From: Jiangella endophytica
GTDB taxonomy: Bacteria > Actinomycetota > Actinomycetes > Jiangellales > Jiangellaceae
Reading direction: 5' to 3'
Assembly (NCBI RefSeq): GCF_003427025.1
Contig: NZ_QVAI01000001.1
Location: 620,001 to 684,000 of the forward strand
Length of the DNA stretch: 64,000 nt
The notes under the pieces were generated by a model. It did not search any database. It had not been told where the DNA came from and saw only the letters and a program-made list of their open reading frames with translations. Shown here one piece after another: positions 1 to 8,304 of the stretch (the first letter of the stretch is position 1; the number at the start of each line of letters is the position of its first letter). The position numbers and the translations under genes were made by a program.

Positions 1-780
1 CTGGTGGTCGACGTCCACGAGGACTATCTGCGGCTGCTCTCCGACCGCACGTGGGCACGTGGCGCCGCGGGCGCCGTCGCCTCCGGAGTCGTTCGCCTGA
101 GCAACCGGCTGGCCGCCAAGGCCGACCTCACCGTCGTCGCCGACGGCCACATCCCGCCGCGCGAGGCCCGCCGGCGCCTCGTCGTCGAGAACATGCCCGA
201 CCTCGGGCTGCTGCCGGCGCCCGGCCCCCGCGACGCGACGCCGCGGGCCATCTACATCGGCGACCTCCGGGCCAGCCGCGGCCTGTTCGACATGCTCGAC
301 GCCGTCGCCGCCGCACCCGGGTGGCGCCTCGACCTCATCGGCCCGGTCGCCGCCGCCGACAGTGACGCCCTGCGCGAGCGGCTGCAGCGCGACGACCTCG
401 CCGGCCGCGTCGACCTGCCCGGCCGGTTGCCACCCGCCGAGGCGTGGCGGCGGGCCGAGGGCGCCTGGGCCGGTCTGGTGTTCCTGCGCGAGACGCCCGC
501 GTTCCGCGAGGCGATCCCGACGAAGCTGTACGAGTACCTCGCCACCGGGCTGCCGTTCCTCACCACCCGGCTGCCGCGGCAGGTCGAGATGGTCGAGCTC
601 ACCGGCGCCGGCGTGGTCATCGACGACCCCGCCGACGCCGCCGACGTGCTGCGCCGCTGGGCCGACGACACCGCACTGCTGGACGACTACCGCAAGCGGG
701 CCATCGCCTGGGCCGACTCCCACCTCGAGACCAGTCCGTACGACACCCTCGCGGGCGCGGTGGCGGGCCTCGCTCGTTGA
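1..780 (+). CDS. Glycosyltransferase family 4, 5' end outside the window
   Basis: The frame is open from the first base, so the gene begins before the window. About 100 N-terminal residues are missing compared with the similar enzyme at 57162-58247, which has the same DVHED motif seen here at residue 4. What remains is the end of the N-terminal Rossmann domain and the complete C-terminal GT-B domain: IYIGDLRASRG opens the nucleotide-sugar-binding half, then LIGP, then PTKLYEYLATGLPF, the acidic loop region typical of family GT4. Such retaining enzymes transfer a sugar from a nucleotide donor to a membrane-linked glycan on the cytoplasmic face. Donor and acceptor cannot be read from sequence. 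The next gene is convergent, across a repeat-filled gap. Confidence 0.85.
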   Translation: MVVDVHEDYLRLLSDRTWARGAAGAVASGVVRLSNRLAAKADLTVVADGHIPPREARRRLVVENMPDLGLLPAPGPRDATPRAIYIGDLRASRGLFDMLDAVAAAPGWRLDLIGPVAAADSDALRERLQRDDLAGRVDLPGRLPPAEAWRRAEGAWAGLVFLRETPAFREAIPTKLYEYLATGLPFLTTRLPRQVEMVELTGAGVVIDDPADAADVLRRWADDTALLDDYRKRAIAWADSHLETSPYDTLAGAVAGLAR

Positions 781-853
781 CGGTTGGCTGGTCTGTTCGG
801 TGGGCCGGGGTTCTGGTGGGCCGGGCGTACGTGCGTTGGGTCTGCCGCGTTCG

Positions 854-983
854 CCGTCCCCCTGCTGCCCATTCTCTTAGCCGCGGGTGCGCGCCTCAAG
901 CGGACTTGTTGGCGCTTCGCGCGGCGACGACCGCTTGACCCGCGCACCCGCGGCCAAGAACGTGGCAGCTATCAGGGGGACGG
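854..983 (-). repeat. Family A palindromic element, copy A1
   Basis: A 130-bp imperfect hairpin. The outer arms CGTCCCCCTG and CAGGGGGACGG pair; inner arms TCAAGCGG and CCGCTTGA pair; the apex holds GCTTCGC at 914-920. The arm carrying GCTATCAGGGGG is on the right, so this copy is inverted relative to A2. It lies in the gap between the convergent genes ending at 780 and 1507, which holds only repeats A1, B1 and A2. Confidence 0.85.
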
Positions 984-1118
984 GGCGAGTCTGGGCACAC
1001 CTCGGGCTCCGCAGCCGACTCACGGTCGTTCGCGGACGTGGACCGGCCCATCGACGGCCGTCGCCTCGACGCCACCGGTGCCGTTGGGGCTGCTGGTGCC
1101 GGTGGTGGCTTGTGGACA

Positions 1119-1249
1119 GCCATGATCATCAACGATCCGCTACCTCGCTAGGCGTTCTCCTCCTCCACCAGGCATGCATGCCTCGCAGAGCGAACACAGT
1201 CCTGGGCATGGCTCCCGAACCACCGTGAAATCTCACCACGTGGACACCA
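1119..1249 (-). repeat. Family B element, copy B1
   Basis: Read on the minus strand it starts with CACGTGGTGAGATTTC, contains CCATGCCCAGGACTGTGTTC and the central GCATGCATGC, then GAGAACGCC, and ends with GATCGTTGATGATCATG. The same order of blocks recurs at 7421-7557 and 52221-52352. It sits between A1 and A2. Confidence 0.85.
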
Positions 1250-1306
1250 CGGCGAACGGCCACCAACCCGGGCGACCGGTGCACTGGTGCGGCTGTGCCC
1301 GCACTT

Positions 1307-1453
1307 CCCCCGTCCCCCTGATAGCTGCCACGTTCTTGGCCGCGTGCGCGCGGGTCAAGCCCAAGGCCCCTCACCACAGCGAACAGCACCCAGCAGAGGC
1401 CGCGGACTTGAGGCGCGCGTACGCGGCCAAGAGAATGGGCAGCAGGGGGACGG
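1307..1453 (+). repeat. Family A palindromic element, copy A2
   Basis: Left arm CGTCCCCCTGATAGCTGCC, right arm GGGCAGCAGGGGGACGG, with GGCCGCG and CGCGGCC blocks between them. The interior is longer than in other copies and lacks the GCGAAGC apex. It is in opposite orientation to A1, so A1-B1-A2 forms a larger inverted arrangement that ends about 50 bp before the stop codon of the minus-strand gene. Confidence 0.8.
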
Positions 1454-1506
1454 CTGACTTGCGCCCCGGCGCACCGCAGCAAACCCCAAGGAACGCGCCA
1501 GACCCG

Positions 1507-2847
1507 CTAGTGACCCGCGTCCCCGCGGCCCACCCTCCGGGCCAGCGCGTCGAGGCGCGGGTCCAGCTGGAGGTCGCGGCGGTAGCGGGCGCCGAACTCG
1601 ACGGCGGCCCGGCGCTGCTCCGGCGTGGCCGTGACCGCCGCCTCGGCGGCCGCCACCAGCGCCGACGCCACGGCGTCCGGGTCGAGCGAGGCGACCGGGA
1701 ACCACAACGGGTGCCCGCGCAGCACGTCAGTGGCGGCGTTGTCGGGGTCGTGGACGGAGACGATCGGCAGCCCGGTCGCGAGGTACTCGAACACCTTGCC
1801 GCTGGTGACGTACCGCCCGGCGGCCAGGATCAGCAGCTGAACGTCGAAGCCGGCGTAGACCTTCGCGACCTCGCCCTTCCCGGCCGGGCCCTCGTAGCCC
1901 ACGCCGTCGCCCGCCGAGCCCTCGATGGCGGCCAGCATCTCCGGCCGTGGCTGCGCGTAGTAGCCGAGGTAGCCGTGGAAGCGGGCCGTGGCCGACGCGA
2001 CGGCGGGGGAGAGGTCGCGCGCCCGCCGCCAGCCGGCCAGGAACTCCGCCAGCGGCACCTTGGGGGTGACGGTGCCGAGGTAGCCGAAGCGCAGCGGACG
2101 GCCCGGCGGCGGCCCGCTGAGCGCCCGGTCGGAGTCCGGCGCGAGGTCGGGGTCGAAGCCGTTGGCGACGGTGTGCATGGCGTCGGCGCGGTCCGGGTAG
2201 AGGCGGCGATGCCAGTCGCGGATCGGGTCGTTGACGAACCACGCCTCGGTGGCCGCGCCGATCAGCCGCCGCTCCAGGCGGGCCGCCCGGCTGCGCGGGC
2301 CGTGCAGCCGCCCGCCGGAGAACACGTCCAGCAGCCAGGCATCGCGGTAGTCCATGACGTACGGGACGCCGAACCTGCGGTGCAGGTGCCCGGCCGCGCT
2401 GAACACGACGTTCGGGTTGGCCGTGGCGACGACGAGGTCGACGGGGTCGGCACGGTGGATGCGGGTCGCCGCCGCCGTCAGCCGGCGCTTCCACGGGCCG
2501 TACGCGATCTCCGGGAACGGCAGTTGGTCGCGCCAGATCCGCAGCTTGCGCCAGACCCGCGGCAACACCCGCCGCAACGGCGACCACCGGCTGCGGTCGG
2601 TCTCCATGGCCGGCCAGTCGAACGGGATGCGGACGACCTCGACGCGCGGGTCGATGCGCTCCTCCAGCGACGGGTCGGCGCCGGTGTAGCGCTCGAACGT
2701 CTCGCGCTCGGCGGTGAGGACGGTGACCCGCCAGCCGCGCTCGGCGAACCGGTTGACGGTGGCGAGCGCCCGGTAGACTCCACCGGCACGGCATGGCGGG
2801 AAGCCCCACGCGACGTACAGGAGGTGCGGCCCGCGGTGCGTGTTCAT
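1507..2847 (-). CDS. Glycosyltransferase family 4
   Basis: A 446-residue GT-B glycosyltransferase. The N-terminus has YVAWGFPPCRAGGVYRA, the usual family-4 opening with a glycine-rich acceptor loop, followed by ATANPN and PYVMDYRDAW in the N-terminal domain. The C-terminal domain starts at RFGYLGTVTPK and contains TSGKVFEYLATGLPI near residue 350, the acidic motif that contacts the nucleotide sugar. There is no signal peptide or membrane segment, so it acts in the cytoplasm on a membrane-bound acceptor. I chose the ATG at 2847; a GTG three codons upstream is possible and neither has a strong ribosome site. It is divergent from the gene at 2886 with only 38 bp between them, so both probably share one promoter region. 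The sugar specificity is unknown. Confidence 0.88.
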   Translation of the reverse strand: MNTHRGPHLLYVAWGFPPCRAGGVYRALATVNRFAERGWRVTVLTAERETFERYTGADPSLEERIDPRVEVVRIPFDWPAMETDRSRWSPLRRVLPRVWRKLRIWRDQLPFPEIAYGPWKRRLTAAATRIHRADPVDLVVATANPNVVFSAAGHLHRRFGVPYVMDYRDAWLLDVFSGGRLHGPRSRAARLERRLIGAATEAWFVNDPIRDWHRRLYPDRADAMHTVANGFDPDLAPDSDRALSGPPPGRPLRFGYLGTVTPKVPLAEFLAGWRRARDLSPAVASATARFHGYLGYYAQPRPEMLAAIEGSAGDGVGYEGPAGKGEVAKVYAGFDVQLLILAAGRYVTSGKVFEYLATGLPIVSVHDPDNAATDVLRGHPLWFPVASLDPDAVASALVAAAEAAVTATPEQRRAAVEFGARYRRDLQLDPRLDALARRVGRGDAGH

Positions 2848-2885
2848 GGCGACCACAGGCTACGGCATCGGAGACGGATCGGCGG

Positions 2886-4046
2886 ATGAGGGACGCGAGG
2901 ATCGTCCGACCGGTCAAGGGGGTCGTGCGCCGGCTGCGGCGCTTCGCCGCCCGGTACCGCCCGGTGCCCGACCTGCCGCCGTTCCCGCCGGCGCCCGAGA
3001 CGCCGGTGCGGCTGATCGCGGGGCCGGCCAACTTCGCCGGTCAGGCCTGGACGTGGAGCCGGGCCGCCGAGCGGCACCTGCCCGGCGTCGGCGCCGTCGT
3101 GTTCCAGCTGATCCGCGAGAACCTGCGGTTCCCGGCCGACTACGAGGTGCCGCGCCCGGTCTACGCGAACCCGTACTGGCAGCGGCGGCAGCAGGAGTAC
3201 GTCACGCAGCACTTCACCCACGTGCTCATCGACGCCATGCGGCCGCTCCTCGGCCCGCACGGCCGCGAGGACTGCGCGCCCGAGCTGCCGGTGCTGCGCC
3301 GCGCCGGGTTGGACGTCGCGCTGCTGGCGCACGGGTCGGAGGTGCGGCTGCCCAGCCGGCACGCCGAGCGCGAGCGCTGGTCGCCGTTCCACGAGTGGGA
3401 CGACTACGCCAGCCGGCTCGAGCGGCAGGCCCGCCGCCTGGGCGGCATCATCAACGACTTCGCCGGGCCGACGTTCGTGTCGACGCCGGACCTGCTGGTC
3501 GACGTGCCGCGCGCCACCTGGCTGCCGGTCGTCGTCGAGCCGCAGCGGTGGGCCGCGCCACCCGTACCGCCCGAGCGCGACAAGCTGGTGGTCCTGCACG
3601 TCCCGTCCAGCACCCGGTTCAAGGGCAGTCACCACGTCGACGCCGCCATGGAGCCGCTGGTCCGGTCCGGGCTGGTGGAGTACCGCCGGCTGGAACGCGT
3701 CCCGCACACCGAGCTGCCCGCGGCGGTCGCCGACGCCGACGTCGTCCTCGAGCAGTTCGTGCTCGGCCCGTACAGCGTCACCGCGTGCGAGGCGATGGCG
3801 GCCGGACGCCCGGTCGTCGCGTACGTCAGCGACCAGGTCCGTGCGCACGTCAAGGAGGCCACCGGCCGTGACCTGCCGGTCGTGCAGGCCGACCCGTCCG
3901 ACCTCTCCGACGTCGTCGCCGGCCTGGCCGCCGACCGCGTCGGCCTCCGGGAACGCGGCGAGGCGGGCCGCGCGTTCGTCGGCGAGGTGCACGACGGCCG
4001 GTACTCGGCCGAGGTGCTGGGCCGCTGGCTGCTCGGCGGCAAGTAA
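2886..4046 (+). CDS. GT-B glycosyltransferase-like protein (paralogue of 13756-15054)
   Basis: A 386-residue cytoplasmic protein closely related to the protein at 13756-15054. Shared blocks are PANFAGQ, RAAER, LPGVGAV, FTHVLI, VSTPDLL, FKGS, LVEYRR and VTACEAMAAGR. The N-terminal half looks like an atypical acceptor domain; the C-terminal half, from about residue 230, is a family-4-like nucleotide-sugar domain with VLEQFVLGPYSVTACEAMA as the acidic signature. I start it at the ATG at 2886 because the paralogue's similarity begins just downstream and the longer frame upstream would run into the divergent gene. The following gene starts 48 bp later on the same strand, so it may lead the operon running to 6795. 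The family has no assigned substrate that I recognise. Confidence 0.8.
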   Translation: MRDARIVRPVKGVVRRLRRFAARYRPVPDLPPFPPAPETPVRLIAGPANFAGQAWTWSRAAERHLPGVGAVVFQLIRENLRFPADYEVPRPVYANPYWQRRQQEYVTQHFTHVLIDAMRPLLGPHGREDCAPELPVLRRAGLDVALLAHGSEVRLPSRHAERERWSPFHEWDDYASRLERQARRLGGIINDFAGPTFVSTPDLLVDVPRATWLPVVVEPQRWAAPPVPPERDKLVVLHVPSSTRFKGSHHVDAAMEPLVRSGLVEYRRLERVPHTELPAAVADADVVLEQFVLGPYSVTACEAMAAGRPVVAYVSDQVRAHVKEATGRDLPVVQADPSDLSDVVAGLAADRVGLRERGEAGRAFVGEVHDGRYSAEVLGRWLLGGK

Positions 4047-4094
4047 GCTGTCCCGGTGGCCGGAAAGGGCCGCCTGTGTCGTGGAGGTCGGGTT

Positions 4095-4712
4095 GTGAGT
4101 GTACGGCTCGTCGACAGTGCTGACGTCGACGAACGGGCCGAGATCGGCGACGGCTCCTCGGTCTGGCACCTCGCCCAGGTACGCGAGCACGCGGTGCTGG
4201 GGCGCAACTGCGTCGTCGGCCGCGGCGCCTACGTCGGCACCGGCGTCACCATCGGCGACAACTGCAAGATCCAGAACTACGCCCTGGTCTATGAGCCCGC
4301 GGTTCTCGAGGACGGCGTGTTCGTCGGACCGGCCGTGGTGCTGACCAACGACACCTTCCCGCGGGCGGTCAATCCCGACGGCTCGCAGAAGTCCGGCGCC
4401 GACTGGGAGGCCGTCGGCGTCACGCTGCGCGAGGGGTCCTCCATCGGCGCCCGAGCCGTGTGCGTGGCCCCCGTCACGGTGGGCCGGTGGGCTACAGTGG
4501 CGGCCGGTTCCGTGGTGACCAAGGACGTCCCGGACTTCGCCTTGGTCGCGGGAGTCCCGGCCAGGCGGCTCAAGTGGGTCGGCCGGGCCGGCGTCCCGCT
4601 GGAGGCCCGCGGCGACGGCCGCTGGATCTGCCCGCGGACCGGTGACGAGTACGTCGAGAGCGATGGCCGGCTGGCGGAGGCCGGTCGCGGAACTGAGGAG
4701 ATCGACACATGA
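4095..4712 (+). CDS. wbpD: Left-handed beta-helix N-acetyltransferase, WbpD/WlbB type
   Basis: A 205-residue acyltransferase of the hexapeptide-repeat family. Repeats such as AEIGDG, AVLGRN, VTIGDN, SSIGAR and VTVGRW form the left-handed beta helix; SVWHLAQVREHAVLG and NDTFPRAVNPDG are typical of enzymes that acetylate the 3-amino group of UDP-2-acetamido-3-amino-2,3-dideoxyglucuronate. The C-terminus has CPRTGDEYVE. Start: GTG at 4095, preceded by GGAGG seven bases upstream, which rules out the earlier in-frame ATG at 4056. Its stop overlaps the next start (ATGA at 4709), so it is translationally coupled to the aminotransferase that would make its substrate. The function is inferred from family and neighbours; a different amino-sugar acetyltransferase is possible. 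Confidence 0.85.
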   Translation: MSVRLVDSADVDERAEIGDGSSVWHLAQVREHAVLGRNCVVGRGAYVGTGVTIGDNCKIQNYALVYEPAVLEDGVFVGPAVVLTNDTFPRAVNPDGSQKSGADWEAVGVTLREGSSIGARAVCVAPVTVGRWATVAAGSVVTKDVPDFALVAGVPARRLKWVGRAGVPLEARGDGRWICPRTGDEYVESDGRLAEAGRGTEEIDT

Positions 4713-5800
4713 GCGCGAGCCCGATCGCGGCGGCCAAGCCGCTCATCGGCGACGAAGAGCGGGCAGCGGTCGACCGCGTCCTGCGCAGCGGCATGCTCGC
4801 GCAGGGGCCCGAGGTCGCGGCGTTCGAGGAGGAGTTCTCCGCCGCCCTGACGACCGGCCGCGCCTGCGTCGCGGTCAACTCCGGTACGTCCGGCCTGCAC
4901 CTCGGCCTGCTGGCGGCCGGTATCGGCCCGGGCGACGAGGTCATCGTGCCCTCGTTCACGTTCGCCGCCACGGCCAACTCCGTCGCGCTGACCGGCGCCA
5001 CGCCGGTGTTCGCCGACATCGAGCCGCACCACTTCGGCCTCGACCCGGCCGCCGTCGAGGCCGCCGTCACCGAGCGGACCGCCGGCATCATGCCGGTGCA
5101 CCTCTACGGCCACCCCGCGGACATGACCGCCCTCGGCGACGTCGCCCAGCGGCACGGCCTGCGCGTCTTCGAGGACGCCGCCCAGGCACACGCCGCCACC
5201 TGGCAGGGCCGCCAGGTCGGCACGTTCGGCGACTTCGCGATGTTCAGCCTCTACCCCACCAAGAACATGACGTCCGGCGAGGGCGGCATGGTCTCGACGG
5301 CCGACGCCGACCTCGAGCGCCGGCTGCGGCTGCTGCGCAACCAGGGCATGCTGCGCCAGTACGAGAACGAGCTGGTCGGCGTCAACAACCGCATGACCGA
5401 CCTGCACGCCGCCATCGGCCGGGTTCAGCTGACGAAGCTGCCCGGCTGGACGAAGCAGCGGCAGGAGAACGCCGCGTTCCTCGACCAGAACCTGCGCGGC
5501 GTGGTCGTGCCGCCGGTCGCCGAGCAGGCCACGCACGTCTACCACCAGTACACGATCCGGGTCGCCGACGACCGCGACGGCTTCGTCAAGGCGCTGCGCG
5601 AGGAGTACGCCGTCGGCTGCGGCGTCTACTACCCCATCCCGAACCACCGGCTGCCGTCGTTCGCGCGCGAGCTGGACCTCCCCGAGACCGAGCGGGCGGC
5701 CGCCGAGGTCGTGTCGCTGCCGGTGCACCCGGCGCTGACCCAGGAGGAGCTGGACCGCATCGTCGCGGCCGTCAACGCGATCGCGGGGGCGGGTTCCTGA
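4709..5800 (+). CDS. wbpE: DegT/DnrJ/EryC1/StrS sugar aminotransferase, WbpE/WlbC type
   Basis: A 363-residue PLP-dependent aminotransferase of the sugar-nucleotide class. NSGTSGLHLGLLA (from residue 57) binds the cofactor phosphate, FEDAAQAHAA (154-163) carries the aspartate that contacts the pyridine nitrogen, and Lys185 in SLYPTKNMTSGEGG is the expected Schiff-base lysine. VNNRMTDLHAAIG is the usual downstream signature. In the WbpB-WbpE pathway it transfers an amino group from glutamate to C3 of UDP-3-keto-GlcNAcA. It overlaps the acetyltransferase upstream by ATGA and the oxidoreductase downstream by one base (TGATG at 5798-5802), a tightly coupled trio. Exact substrate is inferred from this context. 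Confidence 0.9.
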   Translation: MSASPIAAAKPLIGDEERAAVDRVLRSGMLAQGPEVAAFEEEFSAALTTGRACVAVNSGTSGLHLGLLAAGIGPGDEVIVPSFTFAATANSVALTGATPVFADIEPHHFGLDPAAVEAAVTERTAGIMPVHLYGHPADMTALGDVAQRHGLRVFEDAAQAHAATWQGRQVGTFGDFAMFSLYPTKNMTSGEGGMVSTADADLERRLRLLRNQGMLRQYENELVGVNNRMTDLHAAIGRVQLTKLPGWTKQRQENAAFLDQNLRGVVVPPVAEQATHVYHQYTIRVADDRDGFVKALREEYAVGCGVYYPIPNHRLPSFARELDLPETERAAAEVVSLPVHPALTQEELDRIVAAVNAIAGAGS

Positions 5801-6795
5801 TGGCCGCACTGCGCGCCGGTCTCATCGGCCTGGGCATGATGGGCCGCCACCACGCCCGGGTGCTGCGGGCCATCAGCGACGTCGACCTCGTGGCCGTCGC
5901 CGACCCCGCCGGCGACCCGCACAACGTCGCCGGCGGTCTGACGGTCCACCAGGACATCGAGGCGATGATCGCGGCCGGCCTCGACTACTGCGTCGTCGCC
6001 ACCCCGACCGCGTACCACGAGGAGATCGGTCTCGCGCTAGCCTCGGCCGGCGTGCACGCGCTGATCGAGAAGCCGCTGGCCAAGGACACCCTCGGCGCCC
6101 GCAAGCTGGCAGAGGCGTTCGACGGCGCCGGCCTCATCGGCGCCGTCGGGCACATCGAGCGGTACAACCCGGCGCTGCAGAACCTGCGCTTGCGGCTCGC
6201 CGAGGGCGAGCTCGGCGAGATCTACCAGATCATCACCCGCCGGCAGGGCCCGTTCCCGGCCCGCATCGCCGACGTCGGCGTGGTGAAGGACCTCGCGACG
6301 CACGACATCGACCTCACCGCCTGGGTGGTCGGCCACTCCTACCGCACGGTCGCGGCGCACACGGCGTACAAGAGCGGCCGCGCGCACGAGGACCTCGTCG
6401 CCGTCACCGGCAAGCTCACCAACGGCACCGTCACCAGCCACCTGGTCAACTGGTTGTCGCCGATGAAGGAGCGGGTGACCATCGTCACCGGCGATCGCGG
6501 CGCGTTCGTCGCCGACACCCTGCACGCCGACCTCACCTTCCACGCCAACGGCTCCACGCCGACGCAGTGGGACGACCTCGCCCAGTTCCGCGGGGTCAGC
6601 GAGGGCGACGTCATCCGCTACGCCATCGCGAAGCCGGAGCCGCTGCGGGTCGAGCACGAGGCGTTCCGCGACGCCCTCCTCGGCAAGTCCACCGACATCG
6701 TCACGATGCAGCAGGGCCTCGCCACCGTCGCCGTCGCCGAGGCCGTCCTGGTGTCGGCCACCGAAGGCCGCACGGTCACCGTCACCGAGCCGTAG
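5800..6795 (+). CDS. wbpB: Gfo/Idh/MocA oxidoreductase, WbpB/WlbA type
   Basis: A 331-residue NAD-dependent oxidoreductase. GLIGLGMMGRHHARVL at the N-terminus is the Rossmann dinucleotide site; EKPLAKD near residue 90 carries the conserved lysine; GHIERYNPA and KDLATHDIDLTAW, with its histidine, belong to the catalytic C-terminal domain. Enzymes of this group oxidise C3 of UDP-GlcNAcA, providing the ketone that the aminotransferase at 4709-5800 uses. The start overlaps the previous stop by one base. It ends the operon; after it comes a 1.8-kb convergent gap full of repeats. The WbpB role rests on its two neighbours; the family also includes unrelated sugar dehydrogenases. Confidence 0.87.
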   Translation: MAALRAGLIGLGMMGRHHARVLRAISDVDLVAVADPAGDPHNVAGGLTVHQDIEAMIAAGLDYCVVATPTAYHEEIGLALASAGVHALIEKPLAKDTLGARKLAEAFDGAGLIGAVGHIERYNPALQNLRLRLAEGELGEIYQIITRRQGPFPARIADVGVVKDLATHDIDLTAWVVGHSYRTVAAHTAYKSGRAHEDLVAVTGKLTNGTVTSHLVNWLSPMKERVTIVTGDRGAFVADTLHADLTFHANGSTPTQWDDLAQFRGVSEGDVIRYAIAKPEPLRVEHEAFRDALLGKSTDIVTMQQGLATVAVAEAVLVSATEGRTVTVTEP

Positions 6796-6840
6796 TCCAC
6801 GTCCGAGCGGCACCGGGATCCTTGGTGCTCGTGGACGGCG

Positions 6841-6937
6841 TTGATCATCAACGATCGCCTACTTCACCAGGCGTACTCCTGCTCTGCGAGGCGTGCATGC
6901 CTGGTGGAGTGGGAGAACGCCTGGTGAGGTGGCGTGT
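6841..6937 (-). repeat. Family B element, copy B2
   Basis: TTGATCATCAACGATC, then CCAGGCGTACTCC, a central GCGTGCATGCCTGGTGGAGT, and GGGAGAACGCCTGGTG. This copy lacks the CACGTGGTGAGAT block. It opens a 1.8-kb gap between convergent genes (6796-8598) that holds B2, A3, a 17-bp tandem repeat, B3, an 88-bp tandem repeat and A4, and no convincing gene. Confidence 0.8.
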
Positions 6938-7039
6938 GATGTGGCGAGACTGTCGGCGGGCGCGGCCGGTTCACCGGCCGACCCTGGACCGCTGGATGCC
7001 CGGACCACGCCTGCGGAGCCCGACGCCTGCCCAGACTCG

Positions 7040-7172
7040 CCCCGTCCCCCTGATCGCTGCCCGTTCTCAGGCCGGAGGACCGTGGGTCAAGCGGTCGTCG
7101 TCGGTGCGAAGCGCCCAACAGGTCCGCTCGAGGCGCGGTTGTGCGGCTGAGAGGATGGGCAGCAGGGGACGT
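7040..7172 (+). repeat. Family A palindromic element, copy A3
   Basis: Left arm CCCGTCCCCCTGATCGCTGCC preceded by CCAGACTCGC, as in A4 and A7; inner TCAAGCGG; apex GCGAAGC at 7106-7112; right arm GGGCAGCAGGGGACG, one G shorter than other copies. Confidence 0.85.
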
Positions 7173-7217
7173 GGAACGGCACGAACTCGACGCACGGCAG
7201 ATCGGGCCTACCAGCAG

Positions 7218-7337
7218 GCTGAGCCGACGTGTGGGCTGAGCCAACGTGTGGGCTGAGCCAACGTGTGGGCTGAGCCAACGTGTGGGCTGAGCCGACGAGT
7301 GGGGCTGAGCCGACGAGTGGGCTGAGCCGACCGGGTC
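7218..7337. repeat. 17-bp tandem repeat, six copies plus a partial one
   Basis: Unit GCTGAGCCAACGTGTGG. Copies start at 7218, 7235, 7252, 7269, 7286 and 7304, with one inserted G before the sixth, then a partial copy. The first four end in GTGTGG and the last two in GAGTGG. Related single copies may occur at 8340-8370. It lies between A3 and B3. Confidence 0.9.
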
Positions 7338-7420
7338 GCCCGTCCCGCGAACGGTGGCCCTTGCCGCCGATGACTTTCCTGGGGCCCTGGTCGTGGGCCG
7401 GGGCTGTCGTCGCACGTGTG

Positions 7421-7557
7421 GTGTCCACTGGGTGAGATTTCTCGTCGATTCGGGGGCCATGCCTAGGACTGTGTTCGCTCTGCGAGGCATGCATGCCTGG
7501 TGGAGCGGGAGAACGCCTAGTGGCGTACGTGATCGTTGATGATCATCGCTGTCCACA
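7421..7557 (+). repeat. Family B element, copy B3
   Basis: GTCCACTGGGTGAGATTTCT, CCATGCCTAGGACTGTGTTC, CGAGGCATGCATGCCTGG, GAGAACGCC, then GATCGTTGATGATCATCG. It has the same sub-type as B1 and B8. Confidence 0.85.
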
Positions 7558-7584
7558 GGCCACGGCGTCGGTGATCCCGAGGCG

Positions 7585-8125
7585 ACGGTCGCCGAGGGCC
7601 GGTTCACGTCGCCGGTCGGACCACGGCGACGTCGGCCGGCGTTGCGCAGCCGGCGATGGCCGAAACTGCGCCCCGGTCGCCGAGGGCCGGTTCACGTCGC
7701 CGGCCGGACCACGGCGACGTCGGCCGGCGTTGCGCAGCCGGCGATGGCCGAAACTGCGCCACGGTCGCCTAGGGCCGGTTCACGTCGCCGGCCGGACCAC
7801 GGCGACGTCGGCCGGCGTTGCGCAGCCGGCGATGGCCGAAACTGCGCCACGGTCGCCTAGGGCTGGTTCACGTCGCCGGTCGGACCAGGGCGACGGCGGT
7901 CGGCGTTGCGCAGCCGGCGATGGCCGAAACTGCGCCACGGTCGCCGAGGGCTGGTTCACGTCGCCGGTCGGACCACGGCGACGGCGGTCGGCGTTGCGCA
8001 GCCGGCGATGGCCGAAACTGCGCCACGGTCGCCTAGGGCCGGTTCACGTCGCCGGCCGGACCACGACGACGGCGGTCGGCGTTGCGCAGCCGGCGATGGC
8101 CGAAACTGCGCCCCGGTCGCCGACG
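7585..8125. repeat. 88-bp tandem repeat array, six copies
   Basis: GGTTCACGTC begins copies at 7601, 7689, 7777, 7865, 7953 and 8041, exactly 88 bases apart. Each copy contains GGCGACG, GCCGGCGTTGCGCAGCCGGC (two self-complementary GCCGGC blocks eight bases apart in most copies; others have GGTCGGC), GATGGCCGAAACTGCGCC and CGGTCGCC. Copies differ at a few positions only (GAGGGCC, TAGGGCC, TAGGGCT). Because 88 is not a multiple of three, the phase rotates through all frames from copy to copy, so this is not a protein repeat. It has no spacers, so it is not a CRISPR array. Confidence 0.95.
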
Positions 8126-8169
8126 TGAGGGTGGCGTCGCCTGCGAAGCCCGAGGTGTGTCCAGACTCG

Positions 8170-8304
8170 CCCCGTCCCCCTGATAGCTGCCAGTTCTTAG
8201 ACCGCGCGGCCGCGGGTCAAGCGGCCGTCGTCGGCGCGGAGCGCCCAAACAAGTCCGCTTGAGGCGCGGGTGCGCGGCTGAGAAAATGGGCAGCAGGGGG
8301 ACGG
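8170..8304 (+). repeat. Family A palindromic element, copy A4
   Basis: CCAGACTCGC flank, left arm CGTCCCCCTGATAGCTGCC, inner TCAAGCGG and CCGCTTGA, apex GCGGAGC (variant of GCGAAGC), right arm GGGCAGCAGGGGGACGG. It follows the 88-bp array. From here to the stop codon at 8599 I see nothing convincing. Confidence 0.85.

Noticed and set aside
781-1506. Insertion sequence in the repeat-filled gaps
   Set aside because: No transposase frame or remnant is seen in any of the gaps; the elements are too short and only non-coding.
4056-4094. Longer N-terminus for the WbpD-type acetyltransferase from the ATG at 4056
   Set aside because: The GTG at 4095 has an ideally placed GGAGG and the extra residues do not resemble the family.
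7218-8125. Possible CRISPR array
   Set aside because: Repeats are directly adjacent with no unique spacers, unit lengths (17 and 88 bp) do not fit, and no cas gene is nearby.
7493-8128. Repetitive 211-residue open frame across the 88-bp array
   Set aside because: The array unit is 88 bp, so the phase changes in every copy; overlapping open frames with the same peptides occur in several phases. This is a by-product of GC-rich repeats, not a gene.
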